DNA of 64,000 bases from Pseudoxanthomonas suwonensis J47 (GTDB taxonomy: Bacteria > Pseudomonadota > Gammaproteobacteria > Xanthomonadales > Xanthomonadaceae), in NCBI RefSeq assembly GCF_000513955.1, contig NZ_KI911332.1, positions 66,642 to 130,641 on the forward strand. The letters run 5' to 3'. The notes under the pieces are model-generated. The model saw only the letters and a list, made by a program, of their open reading frames with translations, did no database searches and had not been told where the DNA came from. Positions 7,440 through 16,052 of the stretch are shown piece after piece. The translations under genes and the position numbers were made by a program. The stretch's first letter is position 1. Each line of letters begins with the position of its first letter.

Positions 7440-9431
7440 ATGAAGAAGATGCATGCAGCCCTGCTGGCGCTGGCCCTCCTGCCCGGCGTGGCCGCCGCGG
7501 CCCAGCCGCTGCCGGTCGAGGAATTCGTCAAGCATCCGCTCTACAGCAACGCGAAGATCTCGCCCAACGGCGACTACCTGGCCATCACCGTCGACTACGG
7601 CGACCAGGACGTGCTGACCGTGATGCGCACCTCCGACCTGAAGATCCTCAAGGTCAACCAGCTCCCGGACAAGAAGAGCGTCGGTTCCTTCTACTGGGTC
7701 AGTCCGGAACGGCTGATGTTCAACGCCGTGCGCAAGATGGGCGGCTACGCCCAGCCGTTCTCCACCGGCGAATGGTTCGCCGTCAACGCCGACGGCAGCC
7801 TGCCCCGGCCGCTGATCTTCTACGGCACCCGCGACGCCACCCAGCGCAGCAAGGCCGTGGGCAGCGCCCGCTTCAGCCTGGTCGACACCCTCAAGAACGA
7901 CGACGTGAACGTCGTCATGCGCGCGTCCACCCCGCGCTCCTCCGAAGGCGCCGGCACCGAGCTGGTCCTGCTGGACACCATCAGCGGCCGCCGCACCCCG
8001 CTGGCGCGCGCGCCCAAGGAAAACTGCGACATCGTCCTCGACGCGCAGAAGCAGCCGCGCTTCTCGGTGTGCTCGTCCAGCCGCGACGAGGACGGCGAGT
8101 ACGACGAACGCACCGAGCTGTACCGCCGCGACGGCCGCGAGTGGACCCTGGTGAGCGCCTCCAAGACCGACGGCAAGCACCTGTGGGTCGAGCAGGTCAC
8201 CGAGGACGGCACCGTCTATGCCATCCAGAGCGACAACAAGGCGCCGGCCGCGATCGGCACCCTCGACGTGCAGACCGGCGAGTTCCGCCAGCTGTTCCAG
8301 GACAAGGTCGCCGACATCTCCGGCTACCTGTGGTCGACCGACGACAAGACCCTGCTGGGCGTGGTGACCGAGGCCGGCGCGCCGCAGGTCCACCTGATCG
8401 ACGAGACCCACCCGGACGCCGAGCTGTACGTCTCGCTGGCCAGCGCGTTCCCGGGCGAAATGGTCGACTTCTCCAGCCACACCCAGGACGGCCGCAGGAT
8501 CATCGTCTCGGTCTACAGCGACAGCAATCCGGGCGAGCTGTACCTGTACGACCGCGACACCGGGCAGGCCCGTTTCCTGATGCAGCAGCGCCCGAAGCTG
8601 GACAAGGCCCACATGGCCACGGTCAAGCCGTTCAGCTTCAAGGCCCGCGACGGCATGCTCGTGCACGGCTACCTGACCATCCCCAACGGCTCGGACGGGA
8701 AGAACCTGCCGCTGATCGTCAACCCGCACGGCGGCCCGATCGGCCCGCGTGACAACTGGCGCTTCAACGCGGAGTCCCAGCTGCTCGCCTCGCGCGGCTA
8801 CGCGGTGCTGAAGGTGAACTTCCGCGGCTCCAGCGGCTACGGCAAGGCCTTCCAGGACGCCGGCCACCGCCAGTGGGGCCAGGGCATCCAGAACGACATC
8901 CTCGACGCCACCCACTGGGCCATCGACAACGGCTATGCCGACAGGGAGCGCATCTGCATCTACGGCGGCAGCTTCGGCGGCTACTCCGCGCTGATGGCGC
9001 CGATCCGCGAACCGGGCCTGTTCCAGTGCGCTTTCGGCTACGTCGGCGTGTATGACGTCGACCTGCTGTTCAAGAAGGGCGACATCCCGCAGCGCGAGTC
9101 CGGCCTGCGCTACCTGCGCCGCACCCACGGCACCGACACGAAGGAGTGGGCGGACAACTCGCCGGCCCGCCGTGCCGCGGAAGTGAAGATCCCGGTCTAC
9201 CTGGCCGCCGGTGCGCGCGACGAGCGCGCCGTCCCGGAGCAGACCGAGGTGATGAACAAGGCCCTGGTCGCCGCGGGCAACCCGCCGGAGGGCATGATCA
9301 TCCAGTCCGGCGAAATGCACGGCTTCTACGACGTGACGAACCGCGTGAACCTGTACACGAAGATGCTCGAGTTCTTCGGCCGCCACATCGGCGGCAAGGC
9401 CACCGTCGGCACCCCGTCCCGCGCCGACTGA
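7440..9431 (+). CDS. S9 family serine peptidase (prolyl oligopeptidase family)
   Basis: 663 residues with a signal peptide (cleavage near AAA-AQP, about 21), so it is exported. An N-terminal beta-propeller region (about 30-390) precedes the alpha/beta hydrolase domain. Catalytic residues are Ser511 in GGSFGGY, Asp594 in A-R-D-E-R and His627 in M-H-G-F-Y. Such enzymes cleave short peptides, often after proline or alanine, in the periplasm. Its position behind a TonB receptor gene suggests that imported peptides are processed there; this is inference. The ATG at 7440 follows AAAGGA. Confidence 0.92.
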   Translation: MKKMHAALLALALLPGVAAAAQPLPVEEFVKHPLYSNAKISPNGDYLAITVDYGDQDVLTVMRTSDLKILKVNQLPDKKSVGSFYWVSPERLMFNAVRKMGGYAQPFSTGEWFAVNADGSLPRPLIFYGTRDATQRSKAVGSARFSLVDTLKNDDVNVVMRASTPRSSEGAGTELVLLDTISGRRTPLARAPKENCDIVLDAQKQPRFSVCSSSRDEDGEYDERTELYRRDGREWTLVSASKTDGKHLWVEQVTEDGTVYAIQSDNKAPAAIGTLDVQTGEFRQLFQDKVADISGYLWSTDDKTLLGVVTEAGAPQVHLIDETHPDAELYVSLASAFPGEMVDFSSHTQDGRRIIVSVYSDSNPGELYLYDRDTGQARFLMQQRPKLDKAHMATVKPFSFKARDGMLVHGYLTIPNGSDGKNLPLIVNPHGGPIGPRDNWRFNAESQLLASRGYAVLKVNFRGSSGYGKAFQDAGHRQWGQGIQNDILDATHWAIDNGYADRERICIYGGSFGGYSALMAPIREPGLFQCAFGYVGVYDVDLLFKKGDIPQRESGLRYLRRTHGTDTKEWADNSPARRAAEVKIPVYLAAGARDERAVPEQTEVMNKALVAAGNPPEGMIIQSGEMHGFYDVTNRVNLYTKMLEFFGRHIGGKATVGTPSRAD

Positions 9432-9439
9432 CGCAAGGT

Positions 9440-9470
9440 ACGGATGGCCCGGCCACGCCGGGCCATCCGT
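9440..9470 (+). terminator. Long hairpin after the S9 peptidase gene
   Basis: A perfect 14-bp stem (ACGGATGGCCCGGC and its complement) around a 3-base loop begins 9 bases after the stop. No T run follows, so it may act as an mRNA-stabilising hairpin or a weak terminator. Confidence 0.6.
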
Positions 9471-9572
9471 GACCCTCGTCGTAATGACCAACGGCCGTTC
9501 CGCCGCCCTTCGCGCGCCCGGACAATGCCGCCATCGGCGCCCCGCGGGCGCCCACTCCAGGAGAACACACCG

Positions 9573-10355
9573 ATGGACCGTTCCTACGTCCGGAACGCCG
9601 GCTGGCTGCTGCTGGCCGCGCTCTGCGCCCCTGTCGCGATCGCGGCGCCCCAGCAGGCCAAGGATCCGGCCATGGCCGACGAGGTCATGTCGACCGATGC
9701 CTTCCTGTCCGGCCATCCCGACCTGCGCTTCCGCAACCTCGCCCAGGAAGCGCTGAAGCAGGACAAGCCCGAGGAAGCCTTCGCCTACTTCAAGCGCGCC
9801 GCCTGGTACGCCGACAAGCCCTCGCAGGCGATGGTCGCCGAGATGCTGTGGGACGGCCGCGGCGTCGAACAGGACCGGCCGCTGGCCTATGCCTGGATGG
9901 ACCTGGCCGCCGAACGCGGCTACGAGGGCTTCCTGGTGCTGCGCGAGCGCTACTGGCATGCGCTGGACGAAGCCACCCAGAAGCGCGCCATCGAGGTCGG
10001 CCAGGACGTGTATGCCCGCTACGGCGACGCGGCGGCCGAACCGCGCCTGGCCACCGCGCTGCGCCGCGAGCGCCGCCGCGGCACCGGCAGCCTGACCGGC
10101 TTCGCCGGCAACGTGAAGGTCTACGTCACCGGCCCCGGCGACGTGCCGATGCAGATCGACGGCACCCACTTCTACAACGACCGCTACTGGGATCCGGTGC
10201 AGTACCGGCAGTGGCAGGACGAGGTGTGGATGAAGCCGCGCACTGGCAAGGTCGAGGTCGGCGGAGTGGAGACGGTCGAGGCCAGCCGCGTGCCGCCGAC
10301 CGCGCCGCAAACCGACGCGCCGGAGCCGGAAGTGCCGGCCCGCGAGACCCCGTAA
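9573..10355 (+). CDS. Sel1-like repeat-containing exported protein
   Basis: 260 residues. A signal peptide ends near residue 25 (APVAIA-AP). Residues 55-120 form two helical Sel1/TPR-like repeats (E-E-A-F-A-Y-F-K-R-A-A, then P-L-A-Y-A-W-M-D-L-A-A-E-R-G-Y), normally used to bind other proteins. The C-terminal 90 residues have no recognisable domain, with a Pro/Ala/Glu-rich tail. It should be periplasmic. An AGGAGA site precedes the ATG at 9573. It is separated from the S9 peptidase gene by a strong hairpin, and no partner can be named. Confidence 0.75.
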   Translation: MDRSYVRNAGWLLLAALCAPVAIAAPQQAKDPAMADEVMSTDAFLSGHPDLRFRNLAQEALKQDKPEEAFAYFKRAAWYADKPSQAMVAEMLWDGRGVEQDRPLAYAWMDLAAERGYEGFLVLRERYWHALDEATQKRAIEVGQDVYARYGDAAAEPRLATALRRERRRGTGSLTGFAGNVKVYVTGPGDVPMQIDGTHFYNDRYWDPVQYRQWQDEVWMKPRTGKVEVGGVETVEASRVPPTAPQTDAPEPEVPARETP

Positions 10356-10475
10356 ACCCCGGGTTCATGCCACGCCCGCGTGAACCGTACGCGGGCGTAG
10401 GCAGGGCGCCTCCCCTGCGCTAGAGTGGGGCCACGGTCGGCCGCGATGGCCGGGTTTCCACGTCCTGGAGGGGAT

Positions 10476-10928
10476 ATGCGCAGTACCGGTTCCAAGAAGC
10501 TTTCCGTCATTGCCCTGCTGCTGCCGGCGCTGTTCGCGGCCGGTTCGGCCCTGGCCGCCGATCCGGTGGTCGGCCGCTGGAAGACCATCGACGGCGACAC
10601 CGGCAAGCCGAAGTCGATCGTCGAGATCACCCAGGCGCCCAACGGCGTCGTCACCGGCCGCATCGTCGAGCTGCTCAACCCGAGCAAGCCCAACCCGGTG
10701 TGCGACAAGTGCAAGGACGACCGCAAGGACAAGCCGATCACCGGCATGGAGATCATCCGCGGCATGAAGGCCGAGGGTGGCGGCAAGTACGCCGGCGGCA
10801 CCATCCTCAAGCCCGACGAGGGCAAGGTCTACAAGTCGAAGATGGAGCTGATCGAAGGCGGCCAGAAGCTCGAGGTCTCCGGCTGCATCGCCTTCATCTG
10901 CAAGTCGCAGACCTGGCTGCGGCAGTAA
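10476..10928 (+). CDS. DUF2147 domain-containing exported protein
   Basis: 150 residues: signal peptide to about 27 (SALA-ADP), then a single DUF2147 domain starting V-V-G-R-W-K-T-I-D. The family adopts a small beta-barrel fold and is secreted or periplasmic; its function is unknown. Two C-x-x-C-type cysteines (V-C-D-K-C) and a late C-I-A-F-I-C pair could form disulfides. The ATG at 10476 is preferred over one 51 bases upstream because GGAGGGGAT precedes it and the signal peptide then begins correctly. A terminator follows. Confidence 0.85.
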   Translation: MRSTGSKKLSVIALLLPALFAAGSALAADPVVGRWKTIDGDTGKPKSIVEITQAPNGVVTGRIVELLNPSKPNPVCDKCKDDRKDKPITGMEIIRGMKAEGGGKYAGGTILKPDEGKVYKSKMELIEGGQKLEVSGCIAFICKSQTWLRQ

Positions 10929-10955
10929 GACAGCCGCGCCATCCCGCGTGACCCG

Positions 10956-10986
10956 GCGACCCGGCCCCGGCCGGGTCGCTGTTTTT
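10956..10986 (+). terminator. Intrinsic terminator after the DUF2147 gene
   Basis: GCGACCCGGCC, a CC loop, GGCCGGGTCGC: an 11-bp perfect stem followed by TGTTTTT. It closes the accessory block before metG. Confidence 0.9.
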
Positions 10987-11032
10987 CCGGCCCTGCGAAG
11001 CCACCGGAGCCGGCCGGGGCCCGCTCGCGTGC

Positions 11033-11038
11033 GATAAT
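11033..11038 (+). promoter_or_regulatory. Putative -10 box (GATAAT) for metG
   Basis: GATAAT lies 27 bases before the metG ATG in otherwise GC-rich DNA and just after the previous terminator, giving a leader of about 20 bases. No clear -35 box. Confidence 0.45.
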
Positions 11039-11065
11039 CGCCGGTCCCCCAGCACCCGGCCTCCC

Positions 11066-13171
11066 ATGTCCCGTTCCGCGCTCGTCACCAACGCCCTGCC
11101 CTATGCCAACGGCCCGCTGCACCTGGGCCACCTGGTCGGCTACATCCAGGCCGACATCTGGGTGCGGGCCAGGCGCATGCGCGGCGACACGGTGCACTAC
11201 GTCTGCGCCGACGACACCCACGGCACGCCGATCATGCTTGCCGCGGAGAAGGCCGGGGTCACCCCGGAAGCCTTCATCGCCGCGATCAAGGCCAGCCACG
11301 AGCGCGACTTCCGCGAGTTCGGCGTCCACTTCGACTGGTACCACTCGACCCACTCGGACGAGAACCGCGCCCTGACCGAGCGCTTCTACGCGGCGCTGGA
11401 CGCGCGCGGCAGCATCGAGCGCCGCTCGATCGAGCAGCTCTACGACCCGGTCAAGCAGATGTTCCTGCCGGACCGCTACGTCAAGGGCACCTGCCCGAAC
11501 TGCAAGTCGCCGGACCAGTACGGCGACAACTGCGAGGTCTGCGGCGCCACCTACGGCCCGACCGACCTGATCGACCCGCATTCGGCGGTGTCCGGGGCCA
11601 CGCCGGAACTGCGCGCGTCCGAACACTTCTTCTTCAAGCTCGGCCAGTACACCGAGGGCCTGCGCGAGTGGCTCAAGGGCGACGTCGCCCTGCCCGGCGT
11701 CAAGGCCAAGCTGGCCGAATGGATCGAGGGCGAAGGCGGCCTGCGCGACTGGGACATCTCCCGCGACGCCCCCTACTTCGGCTTCGAGATCCCCGGCCAC
11801 CCGGGCAAGTACTTCTACGTCTGGCTGGACGCGCCGATCGGCTATTTCTCCAGCCTGCTGGCGCTGGCCCGCAGCGGCGGCAAGGCCGGCTTCGACGAAG
11901 CGGCGATGGAACAGCTGCTCCAGCCCGGCGACCACGCCGAGCTGCACCACTTCATCGGCAAGGACATCGTCAACTTCCACGGCCTGTTCTGGCCGGCGGT
12001 GCTGGAAGGCAACGGCCTGCGCCGGCCCGACCGCCTGCACGTCAACGGCTACCTGACCGTCGACGGCGCCAAGATGTCCAAGTCGCGCGGCACCTTCATC
12101 ATGGCCCGCACCTACCTGGACGTGGGCCTGGACCCGGACGCGCTGCGCTACTACTTCGCCTGCAAGACCTCCGGCGGCGTGGACGACCTGGACCTCAACC
12201 TGTCCGACTTCGTCGCCCGCGTGAACAGCGACCTGGTCGGCAAGTTCGTCAATATCGCCAGCCGCTGCGCGAAGCTGCTGGACGTGCATTTCGGCAACGC
12301 GCTGCGCGCGGCCGGCGACGACGCCGGGCTGAGCGAAGGCTGGGCGCAGGACGCGGCCCGGCTGCTGGACCAGGTGCACGCCCTGCTCGCCACCGCGCCG
12401 GAGCTGTACGCGCAGGACAACTACGCGGCGGTTACCCGCAACGCCATGGCCGCCGCCGACCTGGCCAACGAATACATCGCCCGCACCGCGCCGTGGGCGC
12501 TGGCCAAGGACCCGGCGCGCCGCGCCGACCTGCACCTGGTGCTGGGCACCGCGCTGCAGGCCTTCGCCGACATCGCCGGCGTGCTCAAGCCGATCGTGCC
12601 GGCCACCATCGCCCGCGCGGAAAACTGGCTGGGCACGGAGCTGGCGGTGGACCGCCGCATCGACCTGGCCGGGCGCACGCTGTCCGCCTACGCCCCGCTG
12701 TTCACCCGTATCGACCCCAAGCTCATCGACGCCATGACCGAAGCCTCCAGGGACACCCTCGCCCCCACTCCCGCCGCCGCCCAGCGCGAGAAGAAGCCCG
12801 AGGCGAAGAAGGAGGCCGCGCCGGCCGCGGATGCCCCGCAGTACATCGGCATCGAGGATTTCGCGAAGCTGGACCTGCGCATCGGCAAGGTGCTGGAGTG
12901 CGGCTTCGTCGAAGGCTCGGACAAGCTGCTGCGCTTCCTGCTGGACGCCGGCGAGCTGGGCCAGCGCCAGATCTTCTCCGGCATCCGCGCCAGCTACGGC
13001 GAGCCGGAGAAGCTGGTCGGCCGCAACGTGGTGTTCATCGCCAACCTCGCCCCGCGCAAGATGCGCTTCGGCGTCAGCGAAGGGATGATCCTGTCGGCCG
13101 GTTTCGACGGCGGCGCCCTGGCGCTGCTGGATGCCGACGCCGGCGCGCAGCCGGGCATGCCGGTGCGCTGA
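11066..13171 (+). CDS. metG: Methionine--tRNA ligase
   Basis: 701 residues, the long homodimeric bacterial form. It charges tRNA-Met with methionine using ATP. The HIGH signature appears as HLGH at 19-22, the zinc knuckle as C-P-N-C and C-E-V-C around 145-162, and KMSKS at 336-340. After a lysine/alanine-rich linker (about 565-590) comes the C-terminal tRNA-binding OB domain (about 595-701: FAKLDLRIGKV). All key residues are present. It is transcribed away from the accessory block and towards the sulfotransferase gene. Confidence 0.97.
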   Translation: MSRSALVTNALPYANGPLHLGHLVGYIQADIWVRARRMRGDTVHYVCADDTHGTPIMLAAEKAGVTPEAFIAAIKASHERDFREFGVHFDWYHSTHSDENRALTERFYAALDARGSIERRSIEQLYDPVKQMFLPDRYVKGTCPNCKSPDQYGDNCEVCGATYGPTDLIDPHSAVSGATPELRASEHFFFKLGQYTEGLREWLKGDVALPGVKAKLAEWIEGEGGLRDWDISRDAPYFGFEIPGHPGKYFYVWLDAPIGYFSSLLALARSGGKAGFDEAAMEQLLQPGDHAELHHFIGKDIVNFHGLFWPAVLEGNGLRRPDRLHVNGYLTVDGAKMSKSRGTFIMARTYLDVGLDPDALRYYFACKTSGGVDDLDLNLSDFVARVNSDLVGKFVNIASRCAKLLDVHFGNALRAAGDDAGLSEGWAQDAARLLDQVHALLATAPELYAQDNYAAVTRNAMAAADLANEYIARTAPWALAKDPARRADLHLVLGTALQAFADIAGVLKPIVPATIARAENWLGTELAVDRRIDLAGRTLSAYAPLFTRIDPKLIDAMTEASRDTLAPTPAAAQREKKPEAKKEAAPAADAPQYIGIEDFAKLDLRIGKVLECGFVEGSDKLLRFLLDAGELGQRQIFSGIRASYGEPEKLVGRNVVFIANLAPRKMRFGVSEGMILSAGFDGGALALLDADAGAQPGMPVR

Positions 13172-13216
13172 CCCCGCGACGAACGGAAGTGGGTGCCGCA
13201 AACGCAGGCGGCCACA

Positions 13217-13222
13217 TACACT
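13217..13222 (+). promoter_or_regulatory. -10 box (TACACT) predicting a leaderless sulfotransferase mRNA
   Basis: TACACT is followed by exactly six bases and then the ATG at 13229. A transcript starting seven bases after the -10 box would begin at the A of the ATG. The same spacing is seen at queG. No ribosome-binding site is present, and the position supports 13229 as the start over the GTG at 13193. Confidence 0.5.
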
Positions 13223-13228
13223 AGGTCG

Positions 13229-14857
13229 ATGCCGACCGCACCCGCCGCCGTCCCCAACGCCCCCAGTCCCCTCCAGCGCCAGCTCGCCCACGGCTTCGGG
13301 CTGCTCAGGCAGCACCGTTACGCCGAGGCCGTCCAGCTGGCCCGGCAGCTGCTGCAGCTGCACCCGGACGACGTCAACGTCCTGCTGCTGGGGACGGACG
13401 CGATGCTGGCCACGGGCAATCCCAGGCAGTCGCTGGCGCTGGCAGACCGCGCCCTGGCGCGCAGCGGCGGCGACCCGTCGGTCAGGCTGAGGAAGGCCCG
13501 GGTGCTGGCCGCGATGCGGCGCCGGCGCGAACTGCGCGACATCGTCGCGGAGGTGCGCGCGATGGCCGGCGGCAACGGCGAACTGCTGTGGCACGCCGGC
13601 TCGCTCTGCTTCCGCAACGACCTGGTGGCCGAGGCGATCGCCTGCCTGGCCGAAGCGGCCAGGCTCCTCGACCATCCGCCCGCACTGCTCTACGAACTGG
13701 CGTTCTCCCGCTTCTACGGCGGCGATTTCGCCGCCGCCGAAGCCGACCTGGACCGCCTGCTGGCACGCGATCCGGGCTGCGGATCGGCGCTCTACCTCCG
13801 CGCCTGCGTGCGCCAGCAGACGCCGGAGCGCAACAACGTCGCCGACCTCCGCCAGCGGCTCCAGGGCAGCACTTCGGCCCGGCCCAACGACCGCGCCGCC
13901 GCGCTGTACGCGCTGGCCAAGGAACTGGAGGACCTGGGCCAGGACGCGGCGTCGTTTCAGGCGCTGGAGGAAGGTGCGCGCCTGATGCGCGGCACCTTCG
14001 AGTTCGACGTCGCCGCCGAGTGCGCCGGCATGGCCGAGATGGCCGAGGCTTACGACGCGGCCTTCATGGCCGCGCCCACGCCCGGCCACCAGGAGGCCGG
14101 CCCGGTCTTCGTGGTCGGCATGCCGCGCAGCGGCACGACCCTGGTCGAACGGCTGCTGGTGCAGTCCGGGCAGGTGGTTTCGGCGGGCGAACCGCAGGAC
14201 TTCGGCCACCTGCTGCTGTACAACAGCGCCCGCATGCGCGGCGCCGACACCACCCGGACCCTGGCCCAGGCCAGCACAGGCCTGGACCTGGCCGCGATCG
14301 GCCGCGAGTACATGCGCGGCCTGCGCGAGATCGTTCCCGGCAGCACGCTGTTCATCGACAAGATGCCGGCGAACTTCATGTTCTGCGGCGCGATCCTCAA
14401 GGCCCTGCCGGAGGCCAGGATCATCCACCTGGTGCGCGACCCGCTGGACAGCTGCTACGCGATGTACAAGACGCTGTTCTTCAACATGTACCCGTTCTCC
14501 TACGACCAGGCCGAACTGGCCGGGTACTTCGTCGGCTATCGCCGGCTGATGGCCCACTGGCACCAGGTCGCGCCGGGGCGGATCCTGGACGTGCACTACG
14601 AGGAACTCGTCACCGATACCGAGGCCCAGGCGCTCCGGCTGTACGAATGGTGCGGCCTGCCCTGGACCGAACGTGCGCTGGAAACACCTGGCGCGGACAA
14701 GGTGTTCGTCACCGCCTCCGCCGCGCAGGTGCGCGAGCCGGTGCACCGGCGTTCGGTCGGCCGCGCGCTGCGCCACCGCGAAGGCCTGGCGGTGCTGGCC
14801 GAGCGCCTGGCCGCCGCGCCGGAGCTCGGCTGGTCGCTGCCGGCCATGGCGGACTGA
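13229..14857 (+). CDS. TPR-containing sulfotransferase
   Basis: 542 residues. The first ~270 residues are tetratricopeptide-like helical repeats (Y-A-E-A-V-Q-L-A-R-Q-L-L near 30). The C-terminal half is a sulfotransferase domain: the PAPS 5'-phosphate loop GMPRSGTTLVERLL with P299-T304, and the 3'-phosphate region I-I-H-L-V-R-D-P-L-D-S-C. The fold resembles that of tyrosylprotein sulfotransferases. It should transfer sulfate from PAPS to a peptide, glycan or small molecule; the acceptor is unknown and no PAPS-synthesis genes are nearby. A GTG at 13193 would add 12 residues, but the promoter spacing favours 13229. Confidence 0.82.
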   Translation: MPTAPAAVPNAPSPLQRQLAHGFGLLRQHRYAEAVQLARQLLQLHPDDVNVLLLGTDAMLATGNPRQSLALADRALARSGGDPSVRLRKARVLAAMRRRRELRDIVAEVRAMAGGNGELLWHAGSLCFRNDLVAEAIACLAEAARLLDHPPALLYELAFSRFYGGDFAAAEADLDRLLARDPGCGSALYLRACVRQQTPERNNVADLRQRLQGSTSARPNDRAAALYALAKELEDLGQDAASFQALEEGARLMRGTFEFDVAAECAGMAEMAEAYDAAFMAAPTPGHQEAGPVFVVGMPRSGTTLVERLLVQSGQVVSAGEPQDFGHLLLYNSARMRGADTTRTLAQASTGLDLAAIGREYMRGLREIVPGSTLFIDKMPANFMFCGAILKALPEARIIHLVRDPLDSCYAMYKTLFFNMYPFSYDQAELAGYFVGYRRLMAHWHQVAPGRILDVHYEELVTDTEAQALRLYEWCGLPWTERALETPGADKVFVTASAAQVREPVHRRSVGRALRHREGLAVLAERLAAAPELGWSLPAMAD

Positions 14858-14907
14858 ACAGCCTTGCGCCTGCGCGCACGACGACTGCGCTGAAGGACGA
14901 CCGCGGC

Positions 14908-15501
14908 ATGGACCTGGCCCTGGTCGACTTCGACCACACCGTCACCACCTGCGACACCTACGGGCGGTTCCTGCGCAGCATCGCCACGCCGCAGCAGCGC
15001 GCCTCGGCGCGCTGGAGCATCGGGCCCTGGGTAGCCGGCTACCGCATCGGCCTGGTGTCCGCCGCCGCGCTGCGCGGGCGCGTCACCCGCCTGGCCTTCG
15101 GCGGCCGCGACGCGGCGGAGATCGAAGCCATCGCCCGCCGCTATGCCGAAGATGAACTGCCCGCGCTGGTGCGGCCGGAAATGCTCGCCCGCCTGGCCTG
15201 GCACCGCGACCGTGGCGACACCGTGGTGCTGGTGTCCGGTTCGCTCGATGCCTACCTGCTCCCCTGGTGCGAACGCCATGGCGTGACCGACCTGGTGTGC
15301 AACCGGTTGGAAGCCGTCGGCGGCCGCCTCACCGGCCGCTACCTCGGCGGCGACCGCGGCGCGCACAAGGCCGCCGACATCCGCGCGCGCTACGACCTGT
15401 CCCGCTACACGCGCATCCACGCCTACGGCGACAGCCGCGAGGACCTGCCGATGCTGGCCCTCGCCCACGAGCGCTGGTACCGCGGCAGGCGCGTCGCCTG
15501 A
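14908..15501 (+). CDS. HAD-IB family phosphatase
   Basis: 197 residues of the haloacid-dehalogenase superfamily, subclass IB (phosphoserine phosphatase-like). Motif I is D-F-D-H-T with nucleophile Asp7 and acid/base Asp9, motif II is V-L-V-S-G-S, and motif IV is Y-G-D-S-R-E-D-L-P-M-L. The helical cap between motifs I and II is present. It is a cytoplasmic phosphatase with unknown substrate. It starts 50 bases after the sulfotransferase gene and could be co-transcribed with it. A role in removing PAP-like products is conceivable but has no sequence support. Confidence 0.85.
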   Translation: MDLALVDFDHTVTTCDTYGRFLRSIATPQQRASARWSIGPWVAGYRIGLVSAAALRGRVTRLAFGGRDAAEIEAIARRYAEDELPALVRPEMLARLAWHRDRGDTVVLVSGSLDAYLLPWCERHGVTDLVCNRLEAVGGRLTGRYLGGDRGAHKAADIRARYDLSRYTRIHAYGDSREDLPMLALAHERWYRGRRVA

Positions 15502-15572
15502 GCCCCGCGGAACGCGCAGGCAGGCGATAATGCCTGCCTGCGGCCACGCCGCGGCACGTCGCACTTCCACGC

Positions 15573-16052
15573 ATGATCCCGTCCCCCGCCCCCGCCGACC
15601 TGGTCGAACGCCTCGACCGCCTGCTGCCGCAGACCCAGTGCGGCCAGTGCGGCTACGCCGGCTGCCGGCCCTACGCCGAGGCGATGGCGCGCGGCGAAGC
15701 CGGGCCGGGCCACTGCCCGCCCGGCGGCGACGAGGGCGCGCGCGCGCTGGCCCTGCTGCTGGGCGTGCCGCCCGTGCCCTACGACCGCAGCCGCGGCGAG
15801 TGCAAGCCGCCGCAGGTGGCGGTGATCGTCGAGCCGGACTGCATCGGCTGCACCAAGTGCATCCAGGCCTGCCCGGTCGACGCGATCGTCGGCGCGGCCA
15901 AGCTCATGCACGTGGTGGTCGATCCGCTGTGCACCGGCTGCGAGCTGTGCGTGCCGGCCTGCCCGGTCGACTGCATCGTGATGGAACAGGCGCCGCCGGC
16001 CGCAGTCGCCGCTCAGTCGGCGCAGGCCGTGCAGATCCGCTCGACCCGGTAA
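15573..16052 (+). CDS. rnfB: RnfB-like [4Fe-4S] protein without membrane anchor
   Basis: 159 residues. An N-terminal 4Fe-4S motif C-G-Q-C-G-Y-A-G-C (about 23-31, with a later Cys near 50) is followed by two ferredoxin clusters: [12 protein letters not shown] and [12 protein letters not shown]. In Rnf complexes RnfB passes electrons to the membrane, using an N-terminal transmembrane helix. Here that helix is missing and no rnfA, C, D, G or E gene is near, so this is a soluble stand-alone ferredoxin-like protein, as in other xanthomonads. A GATAAT -10-like box lies about 45 bases upstream. Its last 40 bases overlap the convergent TraB/GumN gene. Confidence 0.85.
   Translation: MIPSPAPADLVERLDRLLPQTQCGQCGYAGCRPYAEAMARGEAGPGHCPPGGDEGARALALLLGVPPVPYDRSRGECKPPQVAVIVEPDCIGCTKCIQACPVDAIVGAAKLMHVVVDPLCTGCELCVPACPVDCIVMEQAPPAAVAAQSAQAVQIRSTR

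Noticed and set aside
4606-10310. Two very long minus-strand frames (939 and 985 codons) opposite the receptor and peptidase genes
   Set aside because: Both are opposite unambiguous plus-strand genes and have the His/Val/Arg-rich composition of antisense frames.
10829-14776. 1315-codon minus-strand frame antisense to metG and the sulfotransferase gene
   Set aside because: A mirror reading of high-GC coding DNA with Arg/Val/Gln-rich composition and no domain; metG on the plus strand is certain.
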